Part shown: positions 53,888 to 63,760 of the stretch, in pieces
Layout of the letters: each line of letters opens with the position of its first letter
Position numbering within the stretch: position 1 is the stretch's first letter
Assembly (NCBI RefSeq): GCF_008477545.1
Contig: NZ_VORA01000001.1
Coordinates: forward strand, 248,001 to 312,000
DNA: 64,000 bases
Direction: 5' to 3'
Source: Roseibium aestuarii
GTDB lineage: Bacteria > Pseudomonadota > Alphaproteobacteria > Rhizobiales > Stappiaceae
Notes under the pieces: generated by a model
Databases searched by the model: none
Seen by the model: the letters and a program-made list of their open reading frames with translations, nothing else
What the model was told of the DNA's origin: nothing
Position numbers and translations under genes: made by a program

Positions 53888-55558
53888 TCAGGCGATCCGC
53901 GCGAAGGCGGCGTCCAGCGCCGGGACCACCACATCGCCCCCATCCAGCATGCCGCTGAACCCGTGGCCCTGCAGCAGCTCGAGCGTGGCCGTGTCCGGGG
54001 TGTAGCGGCACGTCTCCTCGCCGAAATTGAACACGCAGAGCACCGTCTCATTGCCGTGGGCGCGCTCGAAGACGAGAAGGCTCTCCGGCGCATCGAGGAA
54101 GCGGATGGTTCCCTTGGCAAGCGCCGCATGCTGCTTGCGCCAGGTCAGGAAGGCTCGTGTGCGCTCCAGCACCGAACCGCTGACGCCGGTCTGGCCGGAC
54201 ACCGCCTTGTCCCGCTGGGCATTGGGCACCGGCAGCCAGGGCGAACCGGTGGTGAAGCCGGCGTGGTCTTCCTGCGTTGCCCAGGACATCGGCGTCCGGC
54301 ATCCGTCCCGGCCCTTGAACTTCGGCCAGAAGCGCTTGCCATAGGGATCCTGCAGCAGCTCGAAGGGAACATCGGCCTCTTCCAGCCCCAGCTCCTCGCC
54401 CTGATAGAGACAGGGCGTGCCGCGCAAGGTCGTCACCAGGGCGGTGCAGAGCGGCGCGAAGCGGGCGAGGTCGCAGCCCTGGCCCCAGCGGGTGGCCACG
54501 CGCACCACGTCGTGGTTGGAAAGCGCCCAGCTGGCCCAGCCCGAGCCCAGACCCGCTTCCATCGCCTCCACCGTCTTGCGCAGATAGGCCGGCGAATGCT
54601 GCTCGGTCAGAAGATCGAAGCTGTAGGCCATGTGCAGCCGCGTGCCCGCAACCGTATAGGCCGCCGTCGTGCCGATCACGTCCCGGTCCGCGCCGATCTC
54701 TCCGACCAGCGTGGTGTCCGGATAGCTGTCCATCAGCTTCCGCAGTCGCTCCAGGAAGGCGAGGTTCTCCGGTCGGGTCTTGTCATAGACGTGATGCTGG
54801 AAGGCATAAGGGTTCGTCGGGTCCACCCCGGTGATGGGCACATCCGCCGGGCGCGGCGGGTTGTCCCGCAGGTCCTTGTCGTGGAAGTAGAAGTTCACAG
54901 TGTCGAGACGGAAGCCGTCGACGCCGAGATCCAGCCAGAACCGGGCCGCATCGAGCACGGCAACCTGCACTGCCTCGTTGTGGAAGTTCAGATCCGGCTG
55001 GGAAATCAGGAAGTTGTGCAGATAGTACTGGCAGCGGACACTGTCCCATTCCCAGCCCGAGCCGCCGAAGATCGACAGCCAGTTGTTGGGGGGCGATCCT
55101 TCCGGCTTGGCATCCGCCCAGACGTACCAGTCGGCCTTGGGATTGTCGCGCGAAGAGCGGCTTTCGACGAACCAGGGGTGCTGGTCCGACGTGTGCGAGA
55201 TCACCAGATCGATCAGCACCTTGAGGCCCAGGGCTTTGGCCTTCGCCATCATCGCCTTGAAGTCGGCAAGCGTGCCGAACATCGGATCGACGTCCTTGTA
55301 GTCGGAGACGTCATAGCCGAAATCCGCCATGGGCGAGGTGAAGAAGGGGGAAAGCCAGATCGCATCCGCGCCGAGGGCGGCGACATGGTCCAGCCGCTGG
55401 GTAATGCCCGGCAGATCCCCGATGCCATCGCCGTTGCTGTCCTGGAAGGAGCGCGGATAGATCTGGTAGATCACCGCGCCGCGCCACCAGTCCGGGTTCG
55501 CGCTCGACAGCGCGCCGGAGGCATGGCTTGACGGACGCTGGGCCTGAGGATCGTTCAT
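53888..55558 (-). CDS. GH13 alpha-glucosidase (AglA-like)
   Basis: 556 aa from ATG 55558 (MNDPQAQRPSS); an upstream ATG at 55666 is less likely. GH13 regions: IYQIYPRSFQDSNGDGIGDL, DLVISHTSDQHPWF, GFRLDTVNFYFHD (nucleophile Asp), TLVGEIGADRD (acid/base Glu) and WALSNHDVVR (transition-state Asp). Cytoplasmic, hydrolysing alpha-glucosidic bonds, probably of sugars brought in by the adjacent ABC importer, as AglA does with AglEFGK. Convergent with the operon and separated from the ATPase gene by the REP-like element. Confidence 0.94.
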   Translation of the reverse strand: MNDPQAQRPSSHASGALSSANPDWWRGAVIYQIYPRSFQDSNGDGIGDLPGITQRLDHVAALGADAIWLSPFFTSPMADFGYDVSDYKDVDPMFGTLADFKAMMAKAKALGLKVLIDLVISHTSDQHPWFVESRSSRDNPKADWYVWADAKPEGSPPNNWLSIFGGSGWEWDSVRCQYYLHNFLISQPDLNFHNEAVQVAVLDAARFWLDLGVDGFRLDTVNFYFHDKDLRDNPPRPADVPITGVDPTNPYAFQHHVYDKTRPENLAFLERLRKLMDSYPDTTLVGEIGADRDVIGTTAAYTVAGTRLHMAYSFDLLTEQHSPAYLRKTVEAMEAGLGSGWASWALSNHDVVRVATRWGQGCDLARFAPLCTALVTTLRGTPCLYQGEELGLEEADVPFELLQDPYGKRFWPKFKGRDGCRTPMSWATQEDHAGFTTGSPWLPVPNAQRDKAVSGQTGVSGSVLERTRAFLTWRKQHAALAKGTIRFLDAPESLLVFERAHGNETVLCVFNFGEETCRYTPDTATLELLQGHGFSGMLDGGDVVVPALDAAFARIA

Positions 55559-55633
55559 GGGGACCTTTCCGGCCGCTTCCGGCCGCATCTGACAGGAGAC
55601 TTGCCGGCGCCAGGCGCGGCATTCGCGCCGCTT

Positions 55634-55645
55634 CAAAGCGCTTTG
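55634..55645. promoter_or_regulatory. LacI-type palindromic operator upstream of the alpha-glucosidase
   Basis: CAAAGCGCTTTG, a 12-bp perfect CG-centred palindrome of the LacI-family kind, 76 bp before the ATG. It differs from the AAACCG repeats upstream of the local LacI regulator. Confidence 0.55.
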
Positions 55646-55731
55646 GATCGCTATCCTGTTCCCCATCCTGCGTCAAGACCTGCGGAGTGCCGAAGGGGCA
55701 GCGCGGTCTTGCGGGCGGGACCTGCGAAACG

Positions 55732-55765
55732 AAAAAAAAGGCCGACCTCCAGAAGGAGACCGGCC
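55732..55765 (-). terminator. Minus-strand rho-independent terminator upstream of the alpha-glucosidase promoter
   Basis: On the minus strand GGCCGGTCTCC, TTCT loop, GGAGGTCGGCC (11-bp stem with two G-T pairs), then T8. No minus-strand gene precedes it, so it either insulates the promoter from antisense read-through or ends an unannotated small transcript. Confidence 0.75.
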
Positions 55766-56039
55766 GGATCTGAAAAGGGATGTGTCAAAGGTCGTGAACT
55801 ATGCGCCGGACTATGCCCGGCCCCCATGACAGCCGCATGAAGACAACCGCATGAAGAAAAAACTGTATCGGCCCGTCGGCCTCAAGTGGCGGCCGCAGTT
55901 GCGTCACCTGTCTTGGCGCTGGACAAGAACCGTCCATTGGCCGTTTGCAGGTCTTTTCTTCGCGCCTCGCGCGGCGTAGCCTCCGGCCGAAACATGCTTT
56001 GAGGGCGGTCCGCCGCCACTCGTTGAGGGAGGAAAACGC

Positions 56040-57206
56040 ATGACGACCGCTATCGTGGGCTGGTCCCATCTGCCGTTCGGCAAGCACGCCGAAGACACTG
56101 TCGAGAGCCTGATCGTGAAGGCCGCCAGCGCTGCCCTGGAAGATGCCGGCATCGAGGCTTCTGACGTGGACGAGATCTTCCTCGGTCACTTCAATGCGGG
56201 CTTCTCCGCCCAGGACTTTACCGCGTCGCTGGTGCTGCAGGCCGATCCTGCCCTGCGCTTCACCCGCGCCACCCGCGTTGAAAATGCCTGCGCCACCGGC
56301 TCCGCCGCCGTGCATCAGGGCGTGCGCGCCATTGAATCCCGGGACGCGCGTGTCGTTCTGGTTGTCGGCGTGGAACAGATGACCACGACCCCGGGGCCGC
56401 AGATCGGCCAGAACCTTCTGAAGGCCTCCTATCTGCCGGAAGACGGTGACATCCCGGCAGGCTTCGCAGGGGTCTTCGGCAAGATCGCCGAGAGTTATTT
56501 CCAGAAATACGGTGACCAGTCCGATGCGCTGGCCCGGATCGCTGCCAAGAACCATCGCAATGGCGTGTCCAACCCGCTCGCCCAGATGCGCAAGGACCTG
56601 GGCTTCGACTTCTGCCGCGAGGAATCCGACAAGAACCCCTTCGTCGCCGGCCCCCTGAAGCGGACGGACTGCTCGCTGGTCTCCGATGGTGCCGCAGCCC
56701 TCGTCCTGACCGATGCTTCCACCGCTCTTGGCATGAAGAAGGCCGTCGCCTTCCGCGCCCATGCCCATGCGCAGGATTTCCTGCCCATGTCCCGCCGCGA
56801 CATCCTCAAGTTCGAGGGCTGTTCCAAGGCCTGGGGCATGGCGCTCGGCGATGCGGGTCTCGCCCTCGAAGACCTGTCCTTTGTGGAAACCCATGACTGC
56901 TTCACCATTGCCGAACTGATCGAGTACGAAGCCATGGGCCTGACGGCGGAAGGCCAGGGCGCCCGCGCGATCCTGGAAGGCTGGACCGAGCCGGACGGCA
57001 AGCTGCCGGTCAACCCGTCCGGTGGCCTGAAGGCCAAGGGCCACCCCATCGGCGCCACCGGTGTGTCCATGCATGTGCTTTCCGCCATGCAGCTGACCGG
57101 GCAGGCCAGCGGTCTGCAGATCCCGAATGCGGAGATCGCCGGGATCTTCAACATGGGCGGGGCTGCGGTCGCCAACTATGTCTCGATCCTGCAGGCGCTG
57201 CGGTAA
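56040..57206 (+). CDS. Thiolase-family acyltransferase (SCP-x/AcAT-like)
   Basis: 388 aa. Nucleophile Cys in ENACATGSAAVHQG, ETHDCFTIAE (HDCF motif, in place of the NEAF of bulk thiolases) and GGLKAKGHPIGATG with the active-site His. The second catalytic Cys (CxG) of degradative thiolases is absent: the C-terminus reads FNMGGAAVANYVS. This pattern is typical of SCP-x-type thiolases, often encoded beside a DUF35 OB-fold protein, which is not present here. Substrate unknown. Monocistronic, with an SD (GAGGGAGG) and a terminator after it. Confidence 0.9.
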   Translation: MTTAIVGWSHLPFGKHAEDTVESLIVKAASAALEDAGIEASDVDEIFLGHFNAGFSAQDFTASLVLQADPALRFTRATRVENACATGSAAVHQGVRAIESRDARVVLVVGVEQMTTTPGPQIGQNLLKASYLPEDGDIPAGFAGVFGKIAESYFQKYGDQSDALARIAAKNHRNGVSNPLAQMRKDLGFDFCREESDKNPFVAGPLKRTDCSLVSDGAAALVLTDASTALGMKKAVAFRAHAHAQDFLPMSRRDILKFEGCSKAWGMALGDAGLALEDLSFVETHDCFTIAELIEYEAMGLTAEGQGARAILEGWTEPDGKLPVNPSGGLKAKGHPIGATGVSMHVLSAMQLTGQASGLQIPNAEIAGIFNMGGAAVANYVSILQALR

Positions 57207-57242
57207 TCGGCTGGTCAGATCTGAATATTTCTATGTGTTGCC

Positions 57243-57275
57243 AGGCCCCGCAAAAGCATTTGCGGGGCCTTTTTC
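57243..57275 (+). terminator. Rho-independent terminator after the thiolase gene
   Basis: AGGCCCCGCAAA, 4-nt loop, TTTGCGGGGCCT, then a T-run. Confidence 0.9.
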
Positions 57276-57443
57276 TTGCTCGGGAAAATACTTACTCGGC
57301 GGATTAATCCGTATATTTCGCAGGGTAATTAACTGCCCGGTTACACTGTCAGGTTCACTCAGGAAGCGGATGGGCGGACCCGCGAGGGTCGGCGATGGTG
57401 CGGGTCTGTGGAAAGCAGCTTCGCCAGACGCGGGATCGAGTGA

Positions 57444-59162
57444 ATGAAGACATTGAAGGCGAAGCTGGTCATCGCGGCAGCTTCCGTGTTTGCGCTGGTG
57501 GCTCTGTGCAGCGCCGGTCAGTTGTACATGCTGGATGGACTGCGCAGTTCCAATCAGGAGCTGGAGCAGCAGGCCCGTCGCTTCTCAGGCGGCGTCATCG
57601 ATCTCGCGGTCCAGCTTCAGGCCATGCGCTTCGACATCGTGCAGGTGCAGCAGTGGCTGACGGATATTTCCGCCACCCGTGGTCTCGATGGGCTGAATGA
57701 CGGCTTCGATCTCGCCGCCGAGTTCGCCCAGTCCTTCGAAAAGGACAGCGCTGCCGCCCGCAAGCTGGCCTCGGATCTGGGCTATGCGGATGTGGTCGCC
57801 GGGATTGATCGGATCCGCGGCCTCTTTCCCACCTATTACGCTGCCGGCCGCACCATGGCCGAAGCCTATGTGCAGAGCGGACCTGAAGCCGGCAATGCCT
57901 TCATGGGCAGCTTCGACGAAGCCGCCAGCAGCCTGACCGAGGAAGTGGACAAGGTCTTTGCAGATCAGGTGAAGGTGCTGGCTCGCGAACGCGCCGTGCT
58001 CGACGAGGAGGCGCAGCTCAGCCTCGGCGCCGCACGCGATGCCACCTGGATGAATGTCATCAACATCGTCGTCGTGCTCGTCGGGCTGACCGCGCTGTGC
58101 GCCGGTATCTATCGTTTTGGTCTGGCGCCGCTGGGCAAGCTGGCACAGGCCCTCAACCGCATCACCGCAGGCGATTACACCGGCGAGCTGATGGAGAGCC
58201 GCCGGGAAGACGAGATCGGCAATGTGGCGAAGTCCATCCTCATCCTCCGCGACAAGGCGGCCGAGCGCGAGCAGCTTCAGGCCGCGGCCCTGCACGAAGA
58301 ACAGGCCCGCAGTCAGCGTCTTCGCCAGCGCGAGGCGATCGTCGCCGAGTTCCGCAATGAGGTGAACGGCCTGATCGGCCAGGTGAACGAGAACATGCAG
58401 CGCCTGGAATCGACGGCGACCGGTCTCGCCCGTCTGGCGGAGAACACCGACGGCAACGCCCGCGACGCGGCCCAGGCCTCCCAGGTTGCCCTCGACAACG
58501 TCCAGGCGGTTGCCGCCGCCACCGACCAGCTCTCCCGCTCCATCGAGGAAATCAACCGTCGCCTCAGTGTCACGACCAATGTGGTGGCCGAAGCCGCCGA
58601 GACGACCCAGCAGACCAACGTTAAGGTGGCCCGGCTGTCGGATGCGGCCGAGGAAATCGGCGAAGTGGTGCAGCTCATCTCGACCATCGCCGAACAGACC
58701 AATCTTCTGGCGCTGAATGCGACCATCGAGGCCGCCCGCGCCGGAGACGCCGGCAAGGGCTTCGCCGTGGTGGCCAACGAGGTCAAGGCGCTGGCCACCC
58801 AGACCGCCAAGGCGACCGAGAGCATCACCGCGCAGATCGCGGAGATCCAGAGCGCGACGGGGGATGCTGCCGCATCGATCCAGGAAATTGCCCGCATCAT
58901 GGGCGAGATCTCCCAGGAGACCACCATCATCGCCTCCGCCGTCACCGAGCAGAGCTCTGCAACGGACGAGATTTCGCGCAGCGTGAACGAGGCGGCCAAC
59001 GGCACCCAGACCACCAATGCGGCCGTGGCGGGCCTTGCCGGCAATGCGGGCGAGACCACCGAGGCGGCCAGCCATGTGACCGGTGCGGTTCAGGCGGTCT
59101 CCCAGCGGACCCAGGGGCTGACCCATCAGATCGAGAAGTTCATCAGCAGCCTGTCTGCCTGA
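57444..59162 (+). CDS. Methyl-accepting chemotaxis protein
   Basis: 572 aa. TM1 (~8-28), a helical periplasmic sensor of about 165 residues rich in Ala/Asp/Glu, TM2 (~198-218), HAMP ([22 protein letters not shown]), and a signalling domain whose hairpin tip [34 protein letters not shown] is split around the CheA/CheW-binding region. No C-terminal CheR/CheB-binding pentapeptide is seen. Ligand unknown. Monocistronic with its own terminator; no che genes nearby. Confidence 0.95.
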   Translation: MKTLKAKLVIAAASVFALVALCSAGQLYMLDGLRSSNQELEQQARRFSGGVIDLAVQLQAMRFDIVQVQQWLTDISATRGLDGLNDGFDLAAEFAQSFEKDSAAARKLASDLGYADVVAGIDRIRGLFPTYYAAGRTMAEAYVQSGPEAGNAFMGSFDEAASSLTEEVDKVFADQVKVLARERAVLDEEAQLSLGAARDATWMNVINIVVVLVGLTALCAGIYRFGLAPLGKLAQALNRITAGDYTGELMESRREDEIGNVAKSILILRDKAAEREQLQAAALHEEQARSQRLRQREAIVAEFRNEVNGLIGQVNENMQRLESTATGLARLAENTDGNARDAAQASQVALDNVQAVAAATDQLSRSIEEINRRLSVTTNVVAEAAETTQQTNVKVARLSDAAEEIGEVVQLISTIAEQTNLLALNATIEAARAGDAGKGFAVVANEVKALATQTAKATESITAQIAEIQSATGDAAASIQEIARIMGEISQETTIIASAVTEQSSATDEISRSVNEAANGTQTTNAAVAGLAGNAGETTEAASHVTGAVQAVSQRTQGLTHQIEKFISSLSA

Positions 59163-59185
59163 TCCGGGCGTCAGGGAAACGTCAG

Positions 59186-59219
59186 AAGGCCGGTGTCCTT
59201 GAGGGGCGCCGGCCTTTTT
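59186..59219 (+). terminator. Rho-independent terminator after the chemoreceptor gene
   Basis: AAGGCCGGTG, loop, CGCCGGCCTTTTT (10-bp stem with one G-T pair), 24 nt after the stop. Confidence 0.88.
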
Positions 59220-59438
59220 GCATTCCGGTCATGGACCATGTCCTTCCCGACGAGAGCCCGGCCGGAGGGGCCGGAGCGCTCGCGAAACCGTGAGGAACCG
59301 CGCGGATTTTGAGCGAATGCGGTTTCACGGAAATCATTTCTCTCCCGTCCGGTTTCTTTGAAACGCCGTGCCCGCAGAAAACGCCGCGTCTTCGCTACAT
59401 TGAGGTCACTCCGAACCCCGTGTGCGAAAGAGGATCAC

Positions 59439-60884
59439 ATGGCCGCTGGCAACCGCGACAGTTCTGCATCCAGGCTCGACGTCTTCCCGACCTTCTTCAA
59501 GGTGGCGGGTGAGCGCGTCTGCGTGGTCGGACATGGCGGCGAGGCCGCGGCCAAGGTCCGTCTGCTGGGCGAAACCAACGCCCGCATCGAAGTGATCTCC
59601 GCCGAGATCGAGCCCGAGCTCGCCGAGGTCATGGAGAAGGTGGGCGCCCGGCACATTGCCGAGGAATTCCGTCCCGCGCACCTCAATGGTGCCGTTCTGG
59701 TCTTTTCCGCCCGCGAGGACGAAGCGCTCGACCGGGCCGTCGTCGAGGCCGCGCGGATCTTCGGCGTGCCGGCCAATGCGGTCGACAAGCCCCATCTCTG
59801 CCAGTTCTACACCGGCGCCCTCGTCAACCGCGCACCGATTGCCGTGGCCATCACCTCCACGGGTGTGGGGCCGGTTCTCGCCCGCCACATCCGCGCGCGC
59901 ATCGAGGCGATGCTGCCCCGCACCACCGGTGATCTGGCCCGTCTGGCCGAATCCCTGCGCGATGCGGCAGCGGCCATGATCCCGGACGGCGCCGCGCGCC
60001 GTCGCTTCTGGGCCCGCTTCTTCGCCGGTCCCGTCGCCAGCCTCGTGCACGGCGGCGATCTTGGCGCGGCCCGTCAGGAGGCGCAGCGCCTGCTGAACGG
60101 GGAGGCCGAGAACAACGGCTTCGTCTGGCTCGTGGGCGCAGGCCCCGGTGCCGAGGACCTGCTCACCCTGCGGGCCCAGCGGCTGCTGCAGGAAGCGGAC
60201 GTGATCGTCCATGACGCCCTGGTGCCCGACGCGGTCGTCGCCATGGGGCGTCGCGATGCGGAACGCATCTCCGTCGGCAAGCGCAAGGGCCATCATTCGG
60301 TCTCCCAGAAGGACATCTGCGGTCTTCTGGTCAAGCTGGCCTCCGAAGGCCGCAAGGTGGTGCGCCTGAAGTCCGGCGACCCGATGATCTTCGGCCGTGC
60401 GGCCGAGGAAATGGACGCCCTGCGGGCCGCCGATCTGCCCTTCGAGGTGGTCCCCGGCGTGACGGCAGCCTTCGCGGCCGCTGCCTCGGCCCAGCTCCCG
60501 CTCACCCTTCGCGGCGTGGCCTCGACCCTCGTCTTTGCAACCGGTCACAACGCCAGGTCGGAAACTCTGCCCGAGTGGGCCGGTCTGGCGCTCAAGGGGG
60601 CGACCGTCGCCGTCTACATGGGGCGCACGGTCGCCTCCGACGTGTCCCGCCGCCTCATCGAGGCCGGCATGCGCCCGGCAACCCCGGTCGCCATCATTGA
60701 AAACGCGGCCCGCGCCGAGGAACGCCAGTTCCTGGGAACGCTGGCCGATCTCGGCGCCCTGTCCGGGCGCGACGATATTGACGGGCCTGTGCTCATGGTC
60801 ATCGGGGACGCCGTTGGACATGCCGCACTGGCCGGTGCCGAGCCCATCGCGGCGGTGGCACTTGCACGAAACCATGCCGCCTGA
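59439..60884 (+). CDS. cysG: Siroheme synthase (multifunctional CysG)
   Basis: 481 aa from ATG 59439 with GAGGA upstream. The N-terminal ~200 residues are the precorrin-2 dehydrogenase/ferrochelatase (FPTFFKVAGERVCVVGHGGEAAAK). The C-terminal ~250 residues are the uroporphyrinogen III methyltransferase (WLVGAGPGAEDLLTLRAQRLL, VIVHDALV, VRLKSGDPMIFGR, VVPGVTAAFAAAASAQLPLT). It makes siroheme, the cofactor of the sulfite reductase encoded two genes downstream. First gene of the visible sulfate-assimilation operon. Confidence 0.96.
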   Translation: MAAGNRDSSASRLDVFPTFFKVAGERVCVVGHGGEAAAKVRLLGETNARIEVISAEIEPELAEVMEKVGARHIAEEFRPAHLNGAVLVFSAREDEALDRAVVEAARIFGVPANAVDKPHLCQFYTGALVNRAPIAVAITSTGVGPVLARHIRARIEAMLPRTTGDLARLAESLRDAAAAMIPDGAARRRFWARFFAGPVASLVHGGDLGAARQEAQRLLNGEAENNGFVWLVGAGPGAEDLLTLRAQRLLQEADVIVHDALVPDAVVAMGRRDAERISVGKRKGHHSVSQKDICGLLVKLASEGRKVVRLKSGDPMIFGRAAEEMDALRAADLPFEVVPGVTAAFAAAASAQLPLTLRGVASTLVFATGHNARSETLPEWAGLALKGATVAVYMGRTVASDVSRRLIEAGMRPATPVAIIENAARAEERQFLGTLADLGALSGRDDIDGPVLMVIGDAVGHAALAGAEPIAAVALARNHAA

Positions 60885-60895
60885 GGAGAGAGGCC

Positions 60896-61195
60896 ATGAA
60901 GGTAATTACCGGTAACCGTCTGCTGGACGGAGAAGTTGTCTGGCTCGGCGAGAATGGCTCCTGGGTGGAGCTTCTCTCTCAGGCCCGTGTTCTGGAAGGA
61001 AGCGACGAGCTCGCCGCAGCCCTCGAGGTGGCACGCCAGTCCCTCGCTGACCGGGTGATGGTGGACGTCTATGAGATCGACGTCACCGTCGAGGACGGAC
61101 GCGTCGTTCCGGTCCGCCTGCGCGAGATCATTCGCGCCGCCGGCCCCACCGTTCTGCCCCACCTGGGCAAGCAGGCCCGCACGGCAACCGCCTGA
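60896..61195 (+). CDS. DUF2849 domain protein
   Basis: 99 aa, beginning MKVITGNRLLDGEVVWL and containing VMVDVYEIDVTVEDGRVVPVRLREIIRA in two parts. It matches DUF2849, which in many Hyphomicrobiales lies between cysG and cysI. The role is unknown; the constant context suggests a part in sulfite reduction. Starts 11 nt after cysG. Confidence 0.9.
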   Translation: MKVITGNRLLDGEVVWLGENGSWVELLSQARVLEGSDELAAALEVARQSLADRVMVDVYEIDVTVEDGRVVPVRLREIIRAAGPTVLPHLGKQARTATA

Positions 61196-61311
61196 GGCCG
61201 AGCCGAAAAGACTGACACGCGGCGGGACGCGCCGCGTTTGCACGAGATTGTATCTGAGGGCCGCGCCGCCATCGAGAGGCCAAGGCAGCGCCCGCGCGGA
61301 GAGGAAGTGAC

Positions 61312-62970
61312 ATGTACCGCTACGATGAATTCGATCAGGAGTTCGTGGACCAGCGCACGGCGCAGTTCGCCGATCAGGTTCGCCGCCGTCTGGCCGGCGA
61401 GCTGTCGGAGGACGAGTTCAAGCCCCTGCGCCTGATGAACGGTCTCTACCTTCAGCTTCACGCCTACATGCTGCGCGTCGCCATTCCCTATGGCACGCTC
61501 AACGGCCGGCAGATGCGCAAGCTGGCCCATATCGCCCGCACCTATGACCGGGGCTACGGCCACTTCACCACCCGCCAGAACATCCAGTTCAACTGGCCGC
61601 GTCTGGAAGACACGCCGCGCATCCTGCAGGAGCTGGCCGAGGTCGAGATGCACGCCATCCAGACGTCGGGCAACTGCATTCGCAACGTGACTGCCGACCA
61701 TTTCGCCGGAGCTGCCGCCGACGAGATCGCCGACCCGCGCCCCTATGCGGAGATCCTGCGCCAGTGGTCGTCGATCCACCCGGAATTCACCTTCCTGCCG
61801 CGCAAGTTCAAGATCGCCATCACCGGGGCGCCCCATGACCGTGCGGCCGTGCAGGTGCATGACATCGGCCTGCAGCTGGCCCGCAACGACGCCGGCGAGA
61901 TCGGCTTCGTCGTCTTCGTCGGCGGCGGTCTCGGCCGCACGCCGATGATCGGCCGCAAGGTGCGCGACTTCCTGCCCGAAGAGGACCTGCTGGCCTATTC
62001 GGAAGCGATCCTGCGCGTCTACAACCGCTATGGCCGCCGCGACAACAAGTACAAGGCCCGCATCAAGATCCTGGTCCACGAGACCGGTCTGGAGGAGCTG
62101 AAGGCCGACATCGAGGCGGAATTCGACAAGATCCGCCACGGGGTGCTGCGTCTGCCGGAAGAGGAAGTCCATCGCATCGAGGCCTATTTCGCTCCGCCGA
62201 CCCTGGAAGTTCTCGCGGTGACCGATGCTGCTGTTGAAGCGCGCAAGGCTTCCGATGCGGCCTTTGCCCAGTTCGTTGCCCACAACCTGAACCCGCACCG
62301 GGTTCCGGGCCATGTCAGCGTGACCATCTCCATGAAGCCCATCGGCGGCATTCCCGGCGATGCGTCTGACGCCCAGATGGACGTGATCGCCGATCTGGCC
62401 GAGCGCTATGGCCATGACGAGATCCGCATCTCCCACGAGCAGAACGTGATCCTGCCCCATGTGGCGATCCGTGACCTGCCCGCGCTCTTCGACGTGCTGG
62501 TCGAGCACAAGATGGCGGAAGGCAATGCTGGTCTGATTACCGACATCATCGCATGCCCGGGCATGGACTATTGCGCCCTGGCAACCGCCCGCTCCATCCC
62601 GGTCGCCCAGGAAATCTCCGAGCGCTTCGGCAATGCGGAACGTCAGGCAGAGGTCGGCGAGCTGAAGATCAAGATCTCCGGCTGCATCAACGCCTGCGGA
62701 CATCACCATGTCGGCCACATCGGCATTCTCGGCCTGGAGAAGAAGGGCGAGGAGTTCTACCAGATCACCCTCGGCGGCTCCGCCAACGAGGAAAGCTCGA
62801 TCGGCAAGATCGTCGGTCGCGGCTTCTCTTCCGAGACGGTGGTGGACGCGATCGAAACCCTGGTCGACACCTATCTCGGCCTGCGCACGAGCAAGGAAGA
62901 GACCTTCCTGGACGCTTACCGGCGGATCGGGGAGGAGCCCTTCAAGGAGGCCCTCTATGGCATTGGCTGA
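61312..62970 (+). CDS. cysI: Sulfite reductase hemoprotein (nitrite/sulfite reductase family)
   Basis: 552 aa. Two ferredoxin-like halves (RNIQFNWPRLEDTPRIL; SHEQNVILPHVAIRDLP) and siroheme/4Fe-4S domains. The cluster cysteines are in CPGMDYC and GCINACGHHH, and TSGNCIRNVTADHFAG lies in the first half. Reduces sulfite to sulfide with siroheme supplied by CysG. Its context between DUF2849 and cysH favours sulfite over nitrite as substrate. The cysH start overlaps its 3' end by 14 nt. Confidence 0.94.
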   Translation: MYRYDEFDQEFVDQRTAQFADQVRRRLAGELSEDEFKPLRLMNGLYLQLHAYMLRVAIPYGTLNGRQMRKLAHIARTYDRGYGHFTTRQNIQFNWPRLEDTPRILQELAEVEMHAIQTSGNCIRNVTADHFAGAAADEIADPRPYAEILRQWSSIHPEFTFLPRKFKIAITGAPHDRAAVQVHDIGLQLARNDAGEIGFVVFVGGGLGRTPMIGRKVRDFLPEEDLLAYSEAILRVYNRYGRRDNKYKARIKILVHETGLEELKADIEAEFDKIRHGVLRLPEEEVHRIEAYFAPPTLEVLAVTDAAVEARKASDAAFAQFVAHNLNPHRVPGHVSVTISMKPIGGIPGDASDAQMDVIADLAERYGHDEIRISHEQNVILPHVAIRDLPALFDVLVEHKMAEGNAGLITDIIACPGMDYCALATARSIPVAQEISERFGNAERQAEVGELKIKISGCINACGHHHVGHIGILGLEKKGEEFYQITLGGSANEESSIGKIVGRGFSSETVVDAIETLVDTYLGLRTSKEETFLDAYRRIGEEPFKEALYGIG

Positions 62971-63718
62971 AGCCTGGGCTCCCTCGCAGGGAGCCGACAA
63001 TCCGCTTGCAGACGTGGTCGCGGCGCTGAACCTCCGGTTCGCCGACGCGTCCGCCCTCGACATCCTGCGCTTCGCGATCTCCGAAGGCTTTGCCGGAAAT
63101 ATCGCGATGGTCTCCAGCTTTGGCGCGGATTCCGCGGTGCTCCTGCATCTGGTGGCCCAGGTCGACCCGTCGACCCCGGTGATCATGGTGGACACCAACA
63201 AGCTGTTTCCTGATACCCTGCGCTATCGGGATCTCTTGGCGGAGCGCCTCGGCCTGACCGACGTGCGCTCCGAGCGGGCCACACGGGCTGACCTCTCCGA
63301 GGTCGACCCGGCAGGGATGCTCTGGATGAGCGATACCGACGCCTGCTGTCACGTCCGCAAGGTCGTGCCGCTGGATCGGGCCCTTGCGGGCTTCGGCGCC
63401 TGGATCTCCGGACGCAAGCGGTTCCAGAGCGCAACCCGCGCCCGGCTCGAGGTGTTCGAGATCGAGGACGGCCGGGTGAAGGTCAATCCGCTTGCGGGCT
63501 GGGACGCGAAGGATATCCTCGCCTATGCTCGCGAGCATGATCTGCCGGCCCATCCGCTGGTGGCCAAGGGCTATCCGTCCATCGGCTGCATGCCCTGCAC
63601 GTCGCCGGTGGCCGAGGGAGAGGACCCGCGCGCCGGACGCTGGCGCGGACAGGACAAGACCGAGTGCGGCATTCACATCGCGACCCATGGGCGCGAAGTG
63701 GATGGCAGCGGCATCTGA
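62957..63718 (+). CDS. cysH: Assimilatory adenylyl-sulfate (APS) reductase
   Basis: 253 aa from ATG 62957, with AAGGAGG six nt upstream, inside cysI. PP-loop-like MVSSFGADSAVLLHL, VDTNKLFPDTLRY, and ISGRKRFQS. Two cysteine pairs (DACCHVRK and CMPCTSP) would bind a 4Fe-4S cluster, marking the APS-using form rather than the E. coli PAPS form. The C-terminal KTECGIH carries the catalytic Cys. It makes sulfite for CysI. Confidence 0.95.
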   Translation: MALAEAWAPSQGADNPLADVVAALNLRFADASALDILRFAISEGFAGNIAMVSSFGADSAVLLHLVAQVDPSTPVIMVDTNKLFPDTLRYRDLLAERLGLTDVRSERATRADLSEVDPAGMLWMSDTDACCHVRKVVPLDRALAGFGAWISGRKRFQSATRARLEVFEIEDGRVKVNPLAGWDAKDILAYAREHDLPAHPLVAKGYPSIGCMPCTSPVAEGEDPRAGRWRGQDKTECGIHIATHGREVDGSGI

Positions 63719-63760
63719 GATGAGAACAAGGGGGCCAGGGCGCCCCGCGACACGGACGCG

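Larger units (their letters stand above)
55559..56039. other. Intergenic region between alpha-glucosidase and thiolase genes
   Basis: 481 bp between divergent genes. It holds the palindrome at 55634-55645 and the minus-strand terminator at 55732-55765. The right 270 bp contain the thiolase leader and its SD (GGGAGG). CCGCATGAAGA occurs twice near 55830-55855. I see no convincing small gene. Confidence 0.45.

Noticed and set aside
61069..63201. 710-codon minus-strand frame opposite cysI
   Set aside because: Antisense shadow of sulfite reductase; no ribosome-binding site or motif.
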